A stretch of DNA of 64,000 bases from assembly GCF_001905795.1 (NCBI RefSeq), contig NZ_LIXJ01000002.1, positions 393,834-457,833 of the forward strand, in the 5' to 3' direction. Under the pieces are notes generated by a model. It saw only the letters and a list, made by a program, of their open reading frames with translations, ran no database searches and had not been told where the DNA came from. This DNA is from Streptomyces sp. CB01580. Its GTDB lineage: Bacteria > Actinomycetota > Actinomycetes > Streptomycetales > Streptomycetaceae. Position numbers and translations under genes: made by a program. Within the stretch, counting starts at the first letter, position 1. Each line of letters starts with the position of its first letter. Positions 9,977 through 18,017 of the stretch are shown piece after piece.

Positions 9977-10780
9977 TCAGGAGCGCCCGCCGAGGTAGCC
10001 GAGCAGTTCGTCGTGGAGCAGCCCGTTCGAGGCCGCCGCGTTGCCGCCGCCGGGGCCGGACACCCCGTCGAGGCTGGTGAACGTGCCGCCCGCCTCCTGG
10101 ACGACGATCGCGTTCGCGGCCATGTCCCAGAGCGAGAGCTCCGGCTCCGCGCAGATGTCGACCGCACCTTCGGCGACCATCATGTACGGCCAGAAGTCCC
10201 CGTATCCGCGGGTGCGCCAGCAGGCCCTGGTCAGGTCCAGGAACCCGTCGAGCCGGCCCCGCTCCTCCCAGCCGTCCAGCGAGGCGTACGCGAACGAGGC
10301 GTCCGCGATCCGCTCCACCTTCGACACCTGGAGCCGGGTCGCGGAACTCAGGCTGCGCCCGGTGTACGCCCCGGCGCCCTTCGCCGCCCACCAGCGCCTG
10401 CTCAGCGCGGGCGCGGAGACCACGCCGACCACCGGCTGGAAGTCCCCGGCGTCGTCGGCCTCCATCAGACAGATCAGCGTCGCCCACACCGGCACGCCGC
10501 GCACGTAGTTCTTCGTGCCGTCGATCGGATCGACGACCCAGCGCCGCGGCCCGGTCCCCTCGACCCCGAACTCCTCGCCGAGGATCGCGTCGCGCGGGCG
10601 CGCCCGGTGGAGGTGACCGCGGATCAGTTCCTCGGCGGCCTTGTCGGCCTCGCTCACGGGCGTCATGTCCGGCTTGGTCTCGACCTTGAGGTCCAGTGCC
10701 TTGAACCGGTCCATGGTCGCGGCGTCGGCGGCGTCCGCCAGCACATGGGCGAGCCGCAGGTCATCGTGGTATTCGGGCAT
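9977..10780 (-). CDS. hisN: Histidinol-phosphatase, inositol monophosphatase fold
   Basis: This 267-residue Mg-dependent phosphatase of the inositol monophosphatase superfamily has the metal-binding motifs GEEF (about residue 70), [12 protein letters not shown] and [15 protein letters not shown]. In Streptomyces the orthologue at this chromosomal position supplies the histidinol-phosphatase step of histidine biosynthesis, which I infer here. The sequence alone cannot rule out another IMPase substrate. The start ATG 10780 gives [16 protein letters not shown], the conserved N-terminus. It is transcribed alone, leftwards, toward the CBS gene. Confidence 0.85.
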   Translation of the reverse strand: MPEYHDDLRLAHVLADAADAATMDRFKALDLKVETKPDMTPVSEADKAAEELIRGHLHRARPRDAILGEEFGVEGTGPRRWVVDPIDGTKNYVRGVPVWATLICLMEADDAGDFQPVVGVVSAPALSRRWWAAKGAGAYTGRSLSSATRLQVSKVERIADASFAYASLDGWEERGRLDGFLDLTRACWRTRGYGDFWPYMMVAEGAVDICAEPELSLWDMAANAIVVQEAGGTFTSLDGVSGPGGGNAAASNGLLHDELLGYLGGRS

Positions 10781-10894
10781 GTCGTCACAGTATCGACCGC
10801 AGGTGAACGGAGCCACACGACCGCGTGGCCGCCCGCATCGTGGACGTTTCCCGGGGCACGTCGGCGGCGCGGGCGCGCCCCGGGGCGGTCCGGA

Positions 10895-11218
10895 TCAGTG
10901 GGACGAACCGGAGAGCTGGAGTCCGATGACCCCGATGATCACCAGCGAGATCGAGACCAGCTTGAGGGTGGAGACCACGTCGTCGAGGAAGACCATGCCG
11001 TAGATCGCGGTGCCCGCGGCCCCGATGCCGGTCCACACGGCGTACGCGGGGCCCACGTCGAGCTTCTTCAGCGACAACGTCAGCAGCCCGAAGCTGCCGA
11101 GGGCGAAGGCGGCGAACGCGATGGTCGGCCAGAGCCGGGTGAAACCGTGCGACAGCTTCAGGCAGACGGCGAAGCCGGTCTCCAGAAGTCCCGCGACCAC
11201 GACCAGCAGCCACGCCAT
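10895..11218 (-). CDS. SMR-family small exporter, SugE/Gdx type
   Basis: This 107-residue protein has four transmembrane helices. The essential Glu of helix 1 is in AGLLETGFAVCLKLSHGF, and the block LDVGPAYAVWTGIGAAGTAI is closer to SugE/Gdx (guanidinium exporters) than to EmrE/QacE multidrug pumps. It has the HGF and VGPAYAVWTG signatures. The start ATG 11218 is preceded by GGGAGG at about 8 bases. Upstream are an AT-rich -10-like CATAAT (11270-11265) and a tandem 20-bp repeat array, suggesting regulated expression. I saw no guanidine riboswitch. Confidence 0.85.
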   Translation of the reverse strand: MAWLLVVVAGLLETGFAVCLKLSHGFTRLWPTIAFAAFALGSFGLLTLSLKKLDVGPAYAVWTGIGAAGTAIYGMVFLDDVVSTLKLVSISLVIIGVIGLQLSGSSH

Positions 11219-11291
11219 CGTCAGTGCCCTCCCACGTCGGTGACCGGCTTGCCACTTGAGTGTGATTATGCACTTACCAGTCTCGTTAGAT

Positions 11292-11391
11292 CGCAAACGT
11301 ACCGGAGCGATCACAAACGTGCCGGGCCGGTCGTGCACCTGCTCGGCCGGTCGTCACCACCTCCGGCCGGTCGTACACGCGTGCGGCCGGT
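11292..11391. repeat. Degenerate tandem 20-bp repeat array
   Basis: Five consecutive 20-bp units begin at 11292, 11312, 11332, 11352 and 11372. Four contain GGCCGGT in exact register, at 11325, 11345, 11365 and, with one more copy, 11385. The array lies between the rsgA stop and the SMR exporter start, on the upstream side of the exporter promoter region. A 20-bp period puts equivalent bases on about the same DNA face, as expected for stacked operator sites. Confidence 0.7.
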
Positions 11392-11428
11392 CGCGAAGGC
11401 CGCGGGCCACCGCGCGGACGGGCGCGGA

Positions 11429-12445
11429 TCAGTCGCCCTCGCGCCGCTCCCGGGTGGACAGCAGCCGCCGCAGCGAGTCCAGGCGCGCCGGGTCCGCGTG
11501 CCCGTCCGCCACCCAGGCGTCCAGAGCGCATTCCGGCTGGTTGCCGTCGTGGGTGCAGCCGCGGGGGCAGTCCTCGGTGCCGGGCTCCAGGTCGGGGAAC
11601 GCGTGGATCACCCGGGACGGGTCGATGTGGTTGAGCCCGAAGGACCGCACGCCGGGGGTGTCGATCACCCAGCCCAGGCGGCCGGACAGCGGCAGCGCCA
11701 GCGCGGACGTGGTGGTGTGCCGACCGCGGCCGGTGACCGCGTTGACGACTCCGGTGGTACGTCGGCGGTCCTCCGGCACGAGCGCGTTGACCAGCGTCGT
11801 CTTCCCGACACCGGAGTGCCCGACGAAGGCGGTGATCCGGTCGGCCAGCTGCTCGCGCACCCGCTCGGCGGCCTCGCCGCTCTCCAGCTCCTCGCGGCTG
11901 GTGACGACGAACGGGACGCCCAGCGGTGTGTACGCCTCCAACAGCTTGTCGGGCGGGGCGAGATCGGACTTGGTGAGCACGAGGAGCGGGGACAGCCCGC
12001 CGTCGTACGCGGCGACCAGACAGCGGTCGATCATGCGCGGACGGGGTTCCGGATCGGCCAGCGCCGTGACGATCGCCAGCTGGTCCGCGTTGGCGACGAC
12101 CACCCGCTCGAAGGGGTCGTCGTCGTCCGCGGTGCGGCGCAGCACCGAGCGGCGCTCGCCGATGCGGACGATGCGGGCGAGCGTGTCCTTCTCGCCGGAC
12201 AGGTCGCCGACGAGGGAGACCCGGTCGCCCACCACGGCCGCCTTCCGGCCCAGCTCGCGGGCTTTCATCGCGACGACCGTACGGCCGTCGACGAGACAGG
12301 TGAGGCGGCCCCGGTCGACGGTGAGGACCATCCCCTCCTCGGCGTCCTCGTGCTTGGGGCGGATGTTGGTACGGGGCCGGTTGCCCTTGCGGTTGGGGCG
12401 GATCCGGACGTCGTCCTCGTCGGGGTTCTTGCCGTAGCGGCGCAT
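11429..12445 (-). CDS. rsgA: Ribosome small-subunit-dependent GTPase RsgA
   Basis: This 338-residue circularly permuted GTPase assists late 30S subunit maturation. Residues about 30-110 form the OB-fold. The G motifs occur in permuted order: TKSD (G4), GHSGVGKTTLVNAL (G1), TTT (G2) and DTPGVRSFG (G3). The C-terminal zinc knuckle is CPRGCTHDGNQPEC. The start ATG 12445 lies only 3 bp after the aroA stop, so the two are co-transcribed. Confidence 0.92.
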   Translation of the reverse strand: MRRYGKNPDEDDVRIRPNRKGNRPRTNIRPKHEDAEEGMVLTVDRGRLTCLVDGRTVVAMKARELGRKAAVVGDRVSLVGDLSGEKDTLARIVRIGERRSVLRRTADDDDPFERVVVANADQLAIVTALADPEPRPRMIDRCLVAAYDGGLSPLLVLTKSDLAPPDKLLEAYTPLGVPFVVTSREELESGEAAERVREQLADRITAFVGHSGVGKTTLVNALVPEDRRRTTGVVNAVTGRGRHTTTSALALPLSGRLGWVIDTPGVRSFGLNHIDPSRVIHAFPDLEPGTEDCPRGCTHDGNQPECALDAWVADGHADPARLDSLRRLLSTRERREGD

Positions 12446-12448
12446 GTC

Positions 12449-13789
12449 TCAGGCCCCGAGCATTCCGGTCCACATCCGCGGGAAGTCCGGCAGGGTCTTG
12501 GCGGTCGTCGCCACGTTCTCGATCTCCACTCCGGGGACGGCGAGGCCGATGACCGCGCCCGCCGTCGCCATCCGGTGGTCGTCGTACGTGTGGAAGACGC
12601 CGCCGCGCAGCGGGCGCGGGCGGATGTGGAGCCCGTCGGCGGTCTCGGTGACGTCGCCGCCGAGTTCGTTGATCTCCTTGGTGAGTGCGGCCAGCCGGTC
12701 CGTCTCGTGCAGCCGCAGGTGGGCGACGCCGCTCAGCGTGGACGGGCCGTCGGCCAGGGCGGCGACCGCCGCGATACCCGGGGTGAGCTCCCCGACCTCG
12801 CCGAGGTCGACGTCGATGCCGTGGACCCGGCCCGAGCCGGTGAACGTGAGGCCGCGCTCGGTCAGCTCGCAGCTGCCGCCCATCGCGGTGAAGATCTCGC
12901 GCAGCGCGTCACCCGGCTGCGTGGTGTGCTCGGGCCAGTCGGGGATGGTGACCCGGCCGCCGGTGACCAGTGCGGCGGCGAGGAACGGCTGTGCGTTGGA
13001 GAGGTCGGGCTCGATGGTCAGGTCGCGGCCGAGCAGCGCGGAGTGGGAGACCCGCCAGACGTTCGGCTCGCCGCCCGTCTCCGGCTCGTCGACCTGGGCG
13101 CCGACGGCCCGCAGCATGTCGACGGTCATCCGGATGTGCGGCATGGAGGGGAGCCGGGCGCCGGTGTGACGCACCTCCACCCCCTGGTTGAAGCGCGGCG
13201 CCGACAGCAGCAGCGCCGAGACGAACTGGGAGGACGAGGAGGCGTCGATCTCCACCGCCCCGCCGTCCAGCGCGCCGCCGCCGTGCACGGTCATCGGCAG
13301 CGAGCCGCGCCCGTCGTCGTCGATCCGGGCGCCGAGCACGCGCAGCGCGTCGATCACACCGTTCAACGGGCGCTCGTAGGAGCGGGGGTCGCCGTCGAAG
13401 CGGATCGGGCCGTCGGCCAGGGCCGCGACCGGCGGCAGGAAGCGCATGACCGTGCCGGCGTTGCCGACGTCGACCGTGGCGGGGCCGTGCAGACCGGCCG
13501 GGATGACCCGCCAGGCCTCGCCGGAGGCGTCCGGGGCGCCCGTGGCGGAGGAGCTCGACGAGACCGTCTCCTCGATGCCGACGCCCATGGCGCGCAGCGC
13601 CTCGGCCATCAGCAGGGTGTCGCGGGAACGCAGCGGGCGGCGCAGCCAGCCCGGCTCGGCGGCGAGAGATGCCAGGACGAGCGCGCGATTGGTGACCGAT
13701 TTCGAACCGGGCACGGTGACGGTCGCGTCGACGGCTCCGCTCGCATGCGGGGCGGGCCAGAGGTCGGGGTGCACGGGGATTTCGGTCAT
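12449..13789 (-). CDS. aroA: 3-phosphoshikimate 1-carboxyvinyltransferase (EPSP synthase)
   Basis: This 446-residue shikimate-pathway enzyme joins shikimate-3-phosphate and PEP to give EPSP. The substrate-binding motifs [16 protein letters not shown] (residues about 29-45), [12 protein letters not shown], and [13 protein letters not shown] near the C-terminus are clear. The start ATG 13789 has GAGG 4 bases upstream; GTG 13798 is in frame but its Shine-Dalgarno would overlap. It is the first gene of an aroA-rsgA pair with a 3-bp gap. The coupling of an aromatic biosynthesis gene with a ribosome assembly GTPase is conserved in Streptomyces. Confidence 0.94.
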   Translation of the reverse strand: MTEIPVHPDLWPAPHASGAVDATVTVPGSKSVTNRALVLASLAAEPGWLRRPLRSRDTLLMAEALRAMGVGIEETVSSSSSATGAPDASGEAWRVIPAGLHGPATVDVGNAGTVMRFLPPVAALADGPIRFDGDPRSYERPLNGVIDALRVLGARIDDDGRGSLPMTVHGGGALDGGAVEIDASSSSQFVSALLLSAPRFNQGVEVRHTGARLPSMPHIRMTVDMLRAVGAQVDEPETGGEPNVWRVSHSALLGRDLTIEPDLSNAQPFLAAALVTGGRVTIPDWPEHTTQPGDALREIFTAMGGSCELTERGLTFTGSGRVHGIDVDLGEVGELTPGIAAVAALADGPSTLSGVAHLRLHETDRLAALTKEINELGGDVTETADGLHIRPRPLRGGVFHTYDDHRMATAGAVIGLAVPGVEIENVATTAKTLPDFPRMWTGMLGA

Positions 13790-14032
13790 GAACCTCACTT
13801 TAGTGGTTCACCGCAAACCGGAATCTCGATCAAACGGTCCGAAACCGGCGCGCAATCAAACCGTGGTGGACGCCAACCGGGCGCCAACCGGGCACGATGG
13901 CGTCGTGCCGGGTGCCTCCGGGCGTCAACCGGGCGCCGACGCGCACCGCGCCGGGCATCACCCCTTCGTGCGGATGCCGCCGGGCGCCGGATGCCGCCGC
14001 GCACCGGCCGGGCGCCGTCGTCGCGCGCCGGC

Positions 14033-14746
14033 TCACAGTCCGAGCAGCCGACGGCCCCCGCCGATCAGTGAGCAGAGCGACACCGCGTGGAACAGGAACA
14101 GCCAGAGCGCGGCCGGCACGTCCGTCAGCCGCGACAACTGGTCCGCGTCCGAGTCGGGCGCACCGCCGTGCCGCCGCTTCGCCTGGAGCTCGAAGGCGGG
14201 GCGCACCCCGCCGAGCAGCAGGAACCAGACCGCGCCGTACGCGAACAGCGACTGCACGGCGGGCGGGGCCAGCCAGGAGACCAGCAGGAACGCCGCCCCC
14301 GTGGAGATCACGGCCAGCGCCCCGTACACGTTGCGGATCATCACCAGCATCGCCGCGAGCAGCGCGGTGGTCAGCCATAGCAGCAGCGTGATCCTGCCGT
14401 CGGTCAGCAGCCAGGCCCCGCCGAGGCCCAGCAGCGGCGGGGCGGTGTACCCGGCCGCGGCGGTCAGGATCATCCCCATGCCGGTCGGTCTGCCGCGGCT
14501 GACCGTCAGCCCGCTGGTGTCCGAGTGCAGCCGTATCCCGGACAGCTGCCGTCCGGTGAGCAGCGCCACCAGCCCGTGACCGCCCTCGTGCGCGATCGTG
14601 ATCGCGTTGCGGCTCAGCCGCCAGAGCGGATTCGGTACGACGGCGATCAGCGCGAGCGTCCCGGTCACCACCACGAGCCACAGTTCGGGCACGGGCTGGG
14701 TGCCGAGGAGGCGGTCCCACAGGTTTCCCGGATCGGTGCTGTCCAT
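14033..14746 (-). CDS. M50-family membrane metallopeptidase
   Basis: This 237-residue membrane protein has the zinc motif HEGGH (in NAITIAHEGGHGLVALL) inside a hydrophobic segment, plus five or so further membrane helices. This matches the M50B-like subgroup of intramembrane metalloproteases. There is no PDZ domain, and the downstream LDG-type aspartate motif is not obvious, so activity is not certain. The start ATG 14746 gives MDSTDPGNLWDR; AGGAGGAG lies about 11 bases upstream. It is divergent from the SRAP gene, with 78 bp between starts. The substrate is unknown. Confidence 0.8.
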   Translation of the reverse strand: MDSTDPGNLWDRLLGTQPVPELWLVVVTGTLALIAVVPNPLWRLSRNAITIAHEGGHGLVALLTGRQLSGIRLHSDTSGLTVSRGRPTGMGMILTAAAGYTAPPLLGLGGAWLLTDGRITLLLWLTTALLAAMLVMIRNVYGALAVISTGAAFLLVSWLAPPAVQSLFAYGAVWFLLLGGVRPAFELQAKRRHGGAPDSDADQLSRLTDVPAALWLFLFHAVSLCSLIGGGRRLLGL

Positions 14747-14824
14747 GGTGAGGGCGGCTCCTCCTGGTAGCGGCTTGCGGTATCGGCGTCCTGTCGCCGG
14801 GACGGTCGTGGCAGTCTGGCACTC

Positions 14825-15640
14825 ATGTGCGGACGGTATGCGGCGAGCCGGCGGCCCGAGGATCTGGCCGGACTCTTCCACGTCGAGAAGTGGGAACCGG
14901 AGGAGACCCTGGTGCCCGACTGGAACGTGGCGCCGACCAAGGAGGTCCACGTCATATTGGAGCGTCCTCTCAAAGACGCCGCCGACCGGCGTCCGGTTCG
15001 CCAGTTGCGGGTTTTGAAGTGGGGACTCGTGCCGTCGTGGGCGAAGTCCCCCGAGGGGGCGGCGCGCATGATCAACGCCCGGGCGGAGACCGTCCACGAG
15101 AAGCCGTCCTTCCGCCGCCCCTTCGTCTCCCGGCGCTGCATCCTGCCCGCCGACGGCTATTACGAATGGGTCACCGGCTCGGAGGAACGGCAGCTGGAGG
15201 AGAAGGGGAGGAAGAAGCGGCCGCGCAAGCAGCCCTACTTCGTGACGCCCGCCGACGGATCGGTCTTCGCGATGGCCGGGCTGTACGAGTTCTGGCGCGA
15301 CCGCACCCTGCCGGACGATCACCCGATGGCCTGGTGGGCGACCTGCACGGTGATCACGATCGAGGCGGAGACCGCACCGCTCGCCGTCGCCCCCGCGGAG
15401 GGCCCGGCCACACTCGCCGAGATCCACCCCCGGATGCCGCTGATGCTGACGCCGGACCGGTGGGACGCCTGGCTCGACCCGTCGCGCACGGACGTCGAGG
15501 AGCTGCGGGCGCTGTTGGCGCCGCCGCCGGGCGGGCTGATGCGCGCCTATCCGGTGGCCACGGCCGTCAGCAACGTACGCAACAACGGCCCCGAGCTGCT
15601 GGAGGAGCTGGCCGGCCCGGAGCTGGGCACGCTCTTCTGA
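14825..15640 (+). CDS. SRAP-domain abasic-site protein (YedK/HMCES family)
   Basis: This 271-residue protein forms a DNA-protein crosslink with abasic sites in single-stranded DNA through its N-terminal amine/thiol. The catalytic Cys2 (MCGRYAAS), the Asn-Ala-Pro-Thr block (WNVAPTKEV), the active-site Glu (ADGYYEW) and His (EIHPRMP) are all present. The basic insert KGRKKRPRKQ lengthens it relative to E. coli YedK (about 222 residues). The start must be ATG 14825, because Cys2 becomes N-terminal after Met removal. Confidence 0.92.
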   Translation: MCGRYAASRRPEDLAGLFHVEKWEPEETLVPDWNVAPTKEVHVILERPLKDAADRRPVRQLRVLKWGLVPSWAKSPEGAARMINARAETVHEKPSFRRPFVSRRCILPADGYYEWVTGSEERQLEEKGRKKRPRKQPYFVTPADGSVFAMAGLYEFWRDRTLPDDHPMAWWATCTVITIEAETAPLAVAPAEGPATLAEIHPRMPLMLTPDRWDAWLDPSRTDVEELRALLAPPPGGLMRAYPVATAVSNVRNNGPELLEELAGPELGTLF

Positions 15641-15663
15641 GGCCCCCTTCCGGGGCGTTCCTC

Positions 15664-15755
15664 GGCGGGGCCGCGTTCCGTTGGCGCTCATGACGGTCCG
15701 CCTTCCCGGGTGCTCCTGGCGGGGCCGCCTTTCGAGAGATGACGGTCCGCCTTCC
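15664..15755. repeat. Imperfect direct duplication of about 50 bp
   Basis: GGCGGGGCCGC occurs at 15664 and 15718, and ATGACGGTCCGCCTTCC at 15690 and 15739. The two halves make an imperfect tandem duplication in the 230-bp gap between the SRAP and hydrolase genes. No promoter is evident in it. Confidence 0.6.
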
Positions 15756-15870
15756 GGTGTGTTCGTTCCGGGACGGTTCCCGACCGGTCCCCACCGACCC
15801 GCGCCGGCGCGCGACCGGTCCCGTGCGGGCCGGGAGCGACGCCCCGCCCGGACGGGGCAGGATGGGAACC

Positions 15871-16560
15871 GTGAGTGCCACGGAGACGGAACGCAGGGTC
15901 GAGACGGTCGACACGGACGCCGGGCCGGCCCGGATCACCTGGCTGCCCGCGCGCGAGCCCCGGCTGGTGCTCGCCGTCGGCCACGGGGCGGGCGGCGGCA
16001 TCGAGAGCCGTGACCTGTGTGCCCTGGGGGCCGCGCTCCCCGCGCACGGAGTGAGCGTCGCGCTCGTGGAACAGCCCTGGAGGGTCGCCGGGAAGAAGGT
16101 CGCGCCCGCCCCCAGGACCCTGGACACCGGATGGCGGGGTGTGTGGCCGGCGCTCACCGCGCCCGGCCTGCCCGTCGTCGCGGGCGGTCGCAGCGCCGGG
16201 GCCCGGGTCGCCTGCCGGACGGCGACGGAACTCGGCGCCCGTGCCGTCCTCGCACTCGCCTTCCCGCTGCACCCTTCCCCAAGCTCTCAGCTCCGTTCGA
16301 GCAGGGGAGACCCCATCGGGAAGCCGGAGAAGTCCCGCGCGGACGAGCTCCTCGGGGCCGGTGTGCCCACGCTCGTCGTGCAGGGCGGCAACGACCCGTT
16401 CGGTCGGCCCGGCGAGTTCCCGCCGGGGGAGTACGGGATCACCGAGGTGCCGTACGGCGACCACGGGTTCGCCGTACCGAAGAAGTCCGGCCTGACCGAG
16501 GACCGGGCGATGGGGATCCTGACCGACGCCGTGACCGCCTGGCTGACCCGCCTCGTATGA
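15871..16560 (+). CDS. Alpha/beta hydrolase (dienelactone-hydrolase-like)
   Basis: This is a 229-residue alpha/beta hydrolase. The oxyanion region is VGHGAGGGIES, the nucleophile elbow is GGRSAGARVA (Ser), the acid region is VVQGGNDPFG (Asp), and the catalytic His is in YGDHGFAVP. The substrate is unknown. The start GTG 15871 has AGGA 9 bases upstream; ATG 15862 is the alternative. About residues 134-150 (HPSPSSQLRSSRGDPIG) are encoded by a short repeat found again at 54153 and look like an in-frame insertion between the core fold and the lid/cap. The enzyme may remain active, since all motifs survive. Confidence 0.82.
   Translation: MSATETERRVETVDTDAGPARITWLPAREPRLVLAVGHGAGGGIESRDLCALGAALPAHGVSVALVEQPWRVAGKKVAPAPRTLDTGWRGVWPALTAPGLPVVAGGRSAGARVACRTATELGARAVLALAFPLHPSPSSQLRSSRGDPIGKPEKSRADELLGAGVPTLVVQGGNDPFGRPGEFPPGEYGITEVPYGDHGFAVPKKSGLTEDRAMGILTDAVTAWLTRLV
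16272..16317 (+). repeat. Short interspersed repeat inside the hydrolase gene (copy A)
   Basis: This 46-bp sequence starts CCCTTCCCCAAGCTCT and ends GCAGGGGAGACCCCATC. It matches 54153-54198 at 43 of 46 positions. It has partial internal dyad symmetry (CCCC-AAGCTC with GAGC-A-GGGG). From memory, close relatives of this sequence are dispersed through many Streptomyces chromosomes. Confidence 0.8.
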
Positions 16561-16637
16561 CATTCATCCCAATCCGGACTTTCCGAGGTGAGGGGGCCGG
16601 CCCCGCGCGGACATTCGGCCCGCCCCGTGAGAACCCG

Positions 16638-16663
16638 GGAATGTTGAGCCAGGGGCGGCTGTT
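16638..16663 (+). promoter_or_regulatory. Sigma-R-dependent promoter of sigR
   Basis: GGAAT (16638-16642) and GTT (16661-16663) are separated by exactly 18 bp. This is the published sigma-R consensus as I recall it, and it gives the known positive autoregulation of sigR under thiol-oxidative stress. The ATG of the long SigR form lies about 50 bp downstream. Confidence 0.88.
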
Positions 16664-16713
16664 GTCGGTGACATCGGTACATCAACGTCGTTTGTGGAGA
16701 GGGAGTCCGTCGC

Positions 16714-17556
16714 ATGGGTTCGACCATCTGCCCACGTCGCTCGAACGCCGCTGACCTGGAGTGGACGGTTCTGCACGCGGCGAATACCGCTCCGGAACGC
16801 ACGCTGGGCGGCTCGGAACGACAGCCCGTCCCGGGGCAGGGTCGACTATTCTCCGATTCGAGCGGGTCCGGTTTCGGCTCCGCCCCAGCGTTGGAGGAGG
16901 TGGGTCCGGTCACTGGGACCGACACAGGTACCGACGACGGCCGCGCGCCGGAGACGGCCGCCGAGCGCAACGCGCGCTTCGAGCGGGACGCTCTCGGTTA
17001 CCTCGACCAGATGTACTCGGCCGCGCTGCGCATGACGCGCAACCCCGCGGACGCCGAGGACCTGGTCCAGGAGACGTACGCCAAGGCGTACGGATCCTTC
17101 CACCAGTTCCGTGAGGGCACCAACCTCAAGGCGTGGATGTACCGCATCCTCACCAACACGTTCATCAACTCGTACCGCAAGAAGCAGCGCGAACCCCAGC
17201 GCAGCGCCGCCGAGGAGATCGAGGACTGGCAGCTGGCGCGCGCCGAGTCGCACATGTCGACGGGGCTGCGCTCCGCGGAGTCGCAGGCGCTCGACCACCT
17301 GCCGGACTCCGACGTGAAGGCCGCTCTCCAGGCGATTCCCGAAGAGTTCCGCATCGCCGTGTATCTCGCCGATGTCGAGGGCTTTGCCTACAAGGAGATC
17401 GCGGACATCATGGGGACTCCCATCGGTACGGTGATGTCCCGACTGCACCGGGGCCGCCGCCAGTTGCGCGGGATGCTGGAGGACTACGCCCGTGAGCGCG
17501 GGCTCGTCCCGGCCGGTGCCGGAGGGTCGGACGATCGGAAAGGCTCGGGCTCATGA
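16714..17556 (+). CDS. sigR: ECF sigma factor SigR (long form; short form from 16900)
   Basis: This ECF sigma factor controls the disulfide-stress response. The core has region 2 ([36 protein letters not shown]) and region 4 ([39 protein letters not shown]). Two starts are plausible. ATG 16714 has GAGAGGGAG about 9 bases upstream and gives 280 residues. GTG 16900 directly follows TTGGAGGA and gives 218 residues. S. coelicolor makes both a stable short sigma-R and an induced, unstable, N-terminally extended form from an autoregulated promoter; the same layout is seen here. The stop overlaps the rsrA start (ATGA). Confidence 0.95.
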   Translation: MGSTICPRRSNAADLEWTVLHAANTAPERTLGGSERQPVPGQGRLFSDSSGSGFGSAPALEEVGPVTGTDTGTDDGRAPETAAERNARFERDALGYLDQMYSAALRMTRNPADAEDLVQETYAKAYGSFHQFREGTNLKAWMYRILTNTFINSYRKKQREPQRSAAEEIEDWQLARAESHMSTGLRSAESQALDHLPDSDVKAALQAIPEEFRIAVYLADVEGFAYKEIADIMGTPIGTVMSRLHRGRRQLRGMLEDYARERGLVPAGAGGSDDRKGSGS

Positions 17557-17873
17557 GCTGCGGAGAGCCGCATGAGACGGACTGCTCGGAGGTCCTCGAC
17601 CATCTCTACGAGTTCCTCGATCACGAGATGCCCGACAGCGACTGCACCAAGTTCGAGGTGCACTTCGAGGAGTGCTCCCCGTGCCTGGAGAAGTACGGCC
17701 TGGAGCAGGCGGTGAAGAAGCTGGTGAAGCGCTGCTGCGGCCAGGACGACGTACCGAGCGACCTGCGGTCCAAGGTGATGGGCCGGATCGAGCTGATCCG
17801 CTCGGGCCAGGTGGTCCCGGAGCAGGACGTGACGTCCCCGGGGACCGACCGGCCGACCGCCGCCAAGGAATGA
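17553..17873 (+). CDS. rsrA: Zinc anti-sigma factor RsrA
   Basis: This 106-residue redox-sensitive ZAS-family anti-sigma factor of SigR holds SigR inactive until oxidation forms disulfides and expels zinc. The zinc ligands are at the canonical positions: Cys11, His37, Cys41 and Cys44 (HFEECSPC). The other conserved cysteines (Cys3, Cys31, Cys61, Cys62) are also present. ATG 17553 overlaps the sigR stop by 4 bases, ensuring coupled synthesis. Confidence 0.96.
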   Translation: MSCGEPHETDCSEVLDHLYEFLDHEMPDSDCTKFEVHFEECSPCLEKYGLEQAVKKLVKRCCGQDDVPSDLRSKVMGRIELIRSGQVVPEQDVTSPGTDRPTAAKE

Positions 17874-18017
17874 CGTCCGGCCGCTCCTGAGGCCCGAACG
17901 ATCGTCGGCCCGAACAGCCTCACCCGAATGTGCTAATCGACTTCGTTGCCGCTCGGCAGGACGCGCGACTCGCTAGCGTGACGCCTCCATCGATGGAGCT
18001 GAGGGGCGGCGGGGCGG

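Noticed and set aside
11292..11400. CRISPR array
   Set aside because: The units are contiguous 20-mers without spacers, and no cas gene is present. No CRISPR was seen anywhere in the window.
11219..11428. Guanidine riboswitch for the SugE-type exporter
   Set aside because: I looked for the paired ACGR-loop hairpins and the guanidine-I core and found neither; the space is taken by a 20-bp DNA repeat array.
9386..14071. Very long open frame of about 1,560 codons on the plus strand
   Set aside because: It runs antisense through hisN, the SMR exporter, rsgA and aroA. High third-position G+C leaves antisense frames open; the translation is low-complexity Arg/Gly/Ala and matches no family.
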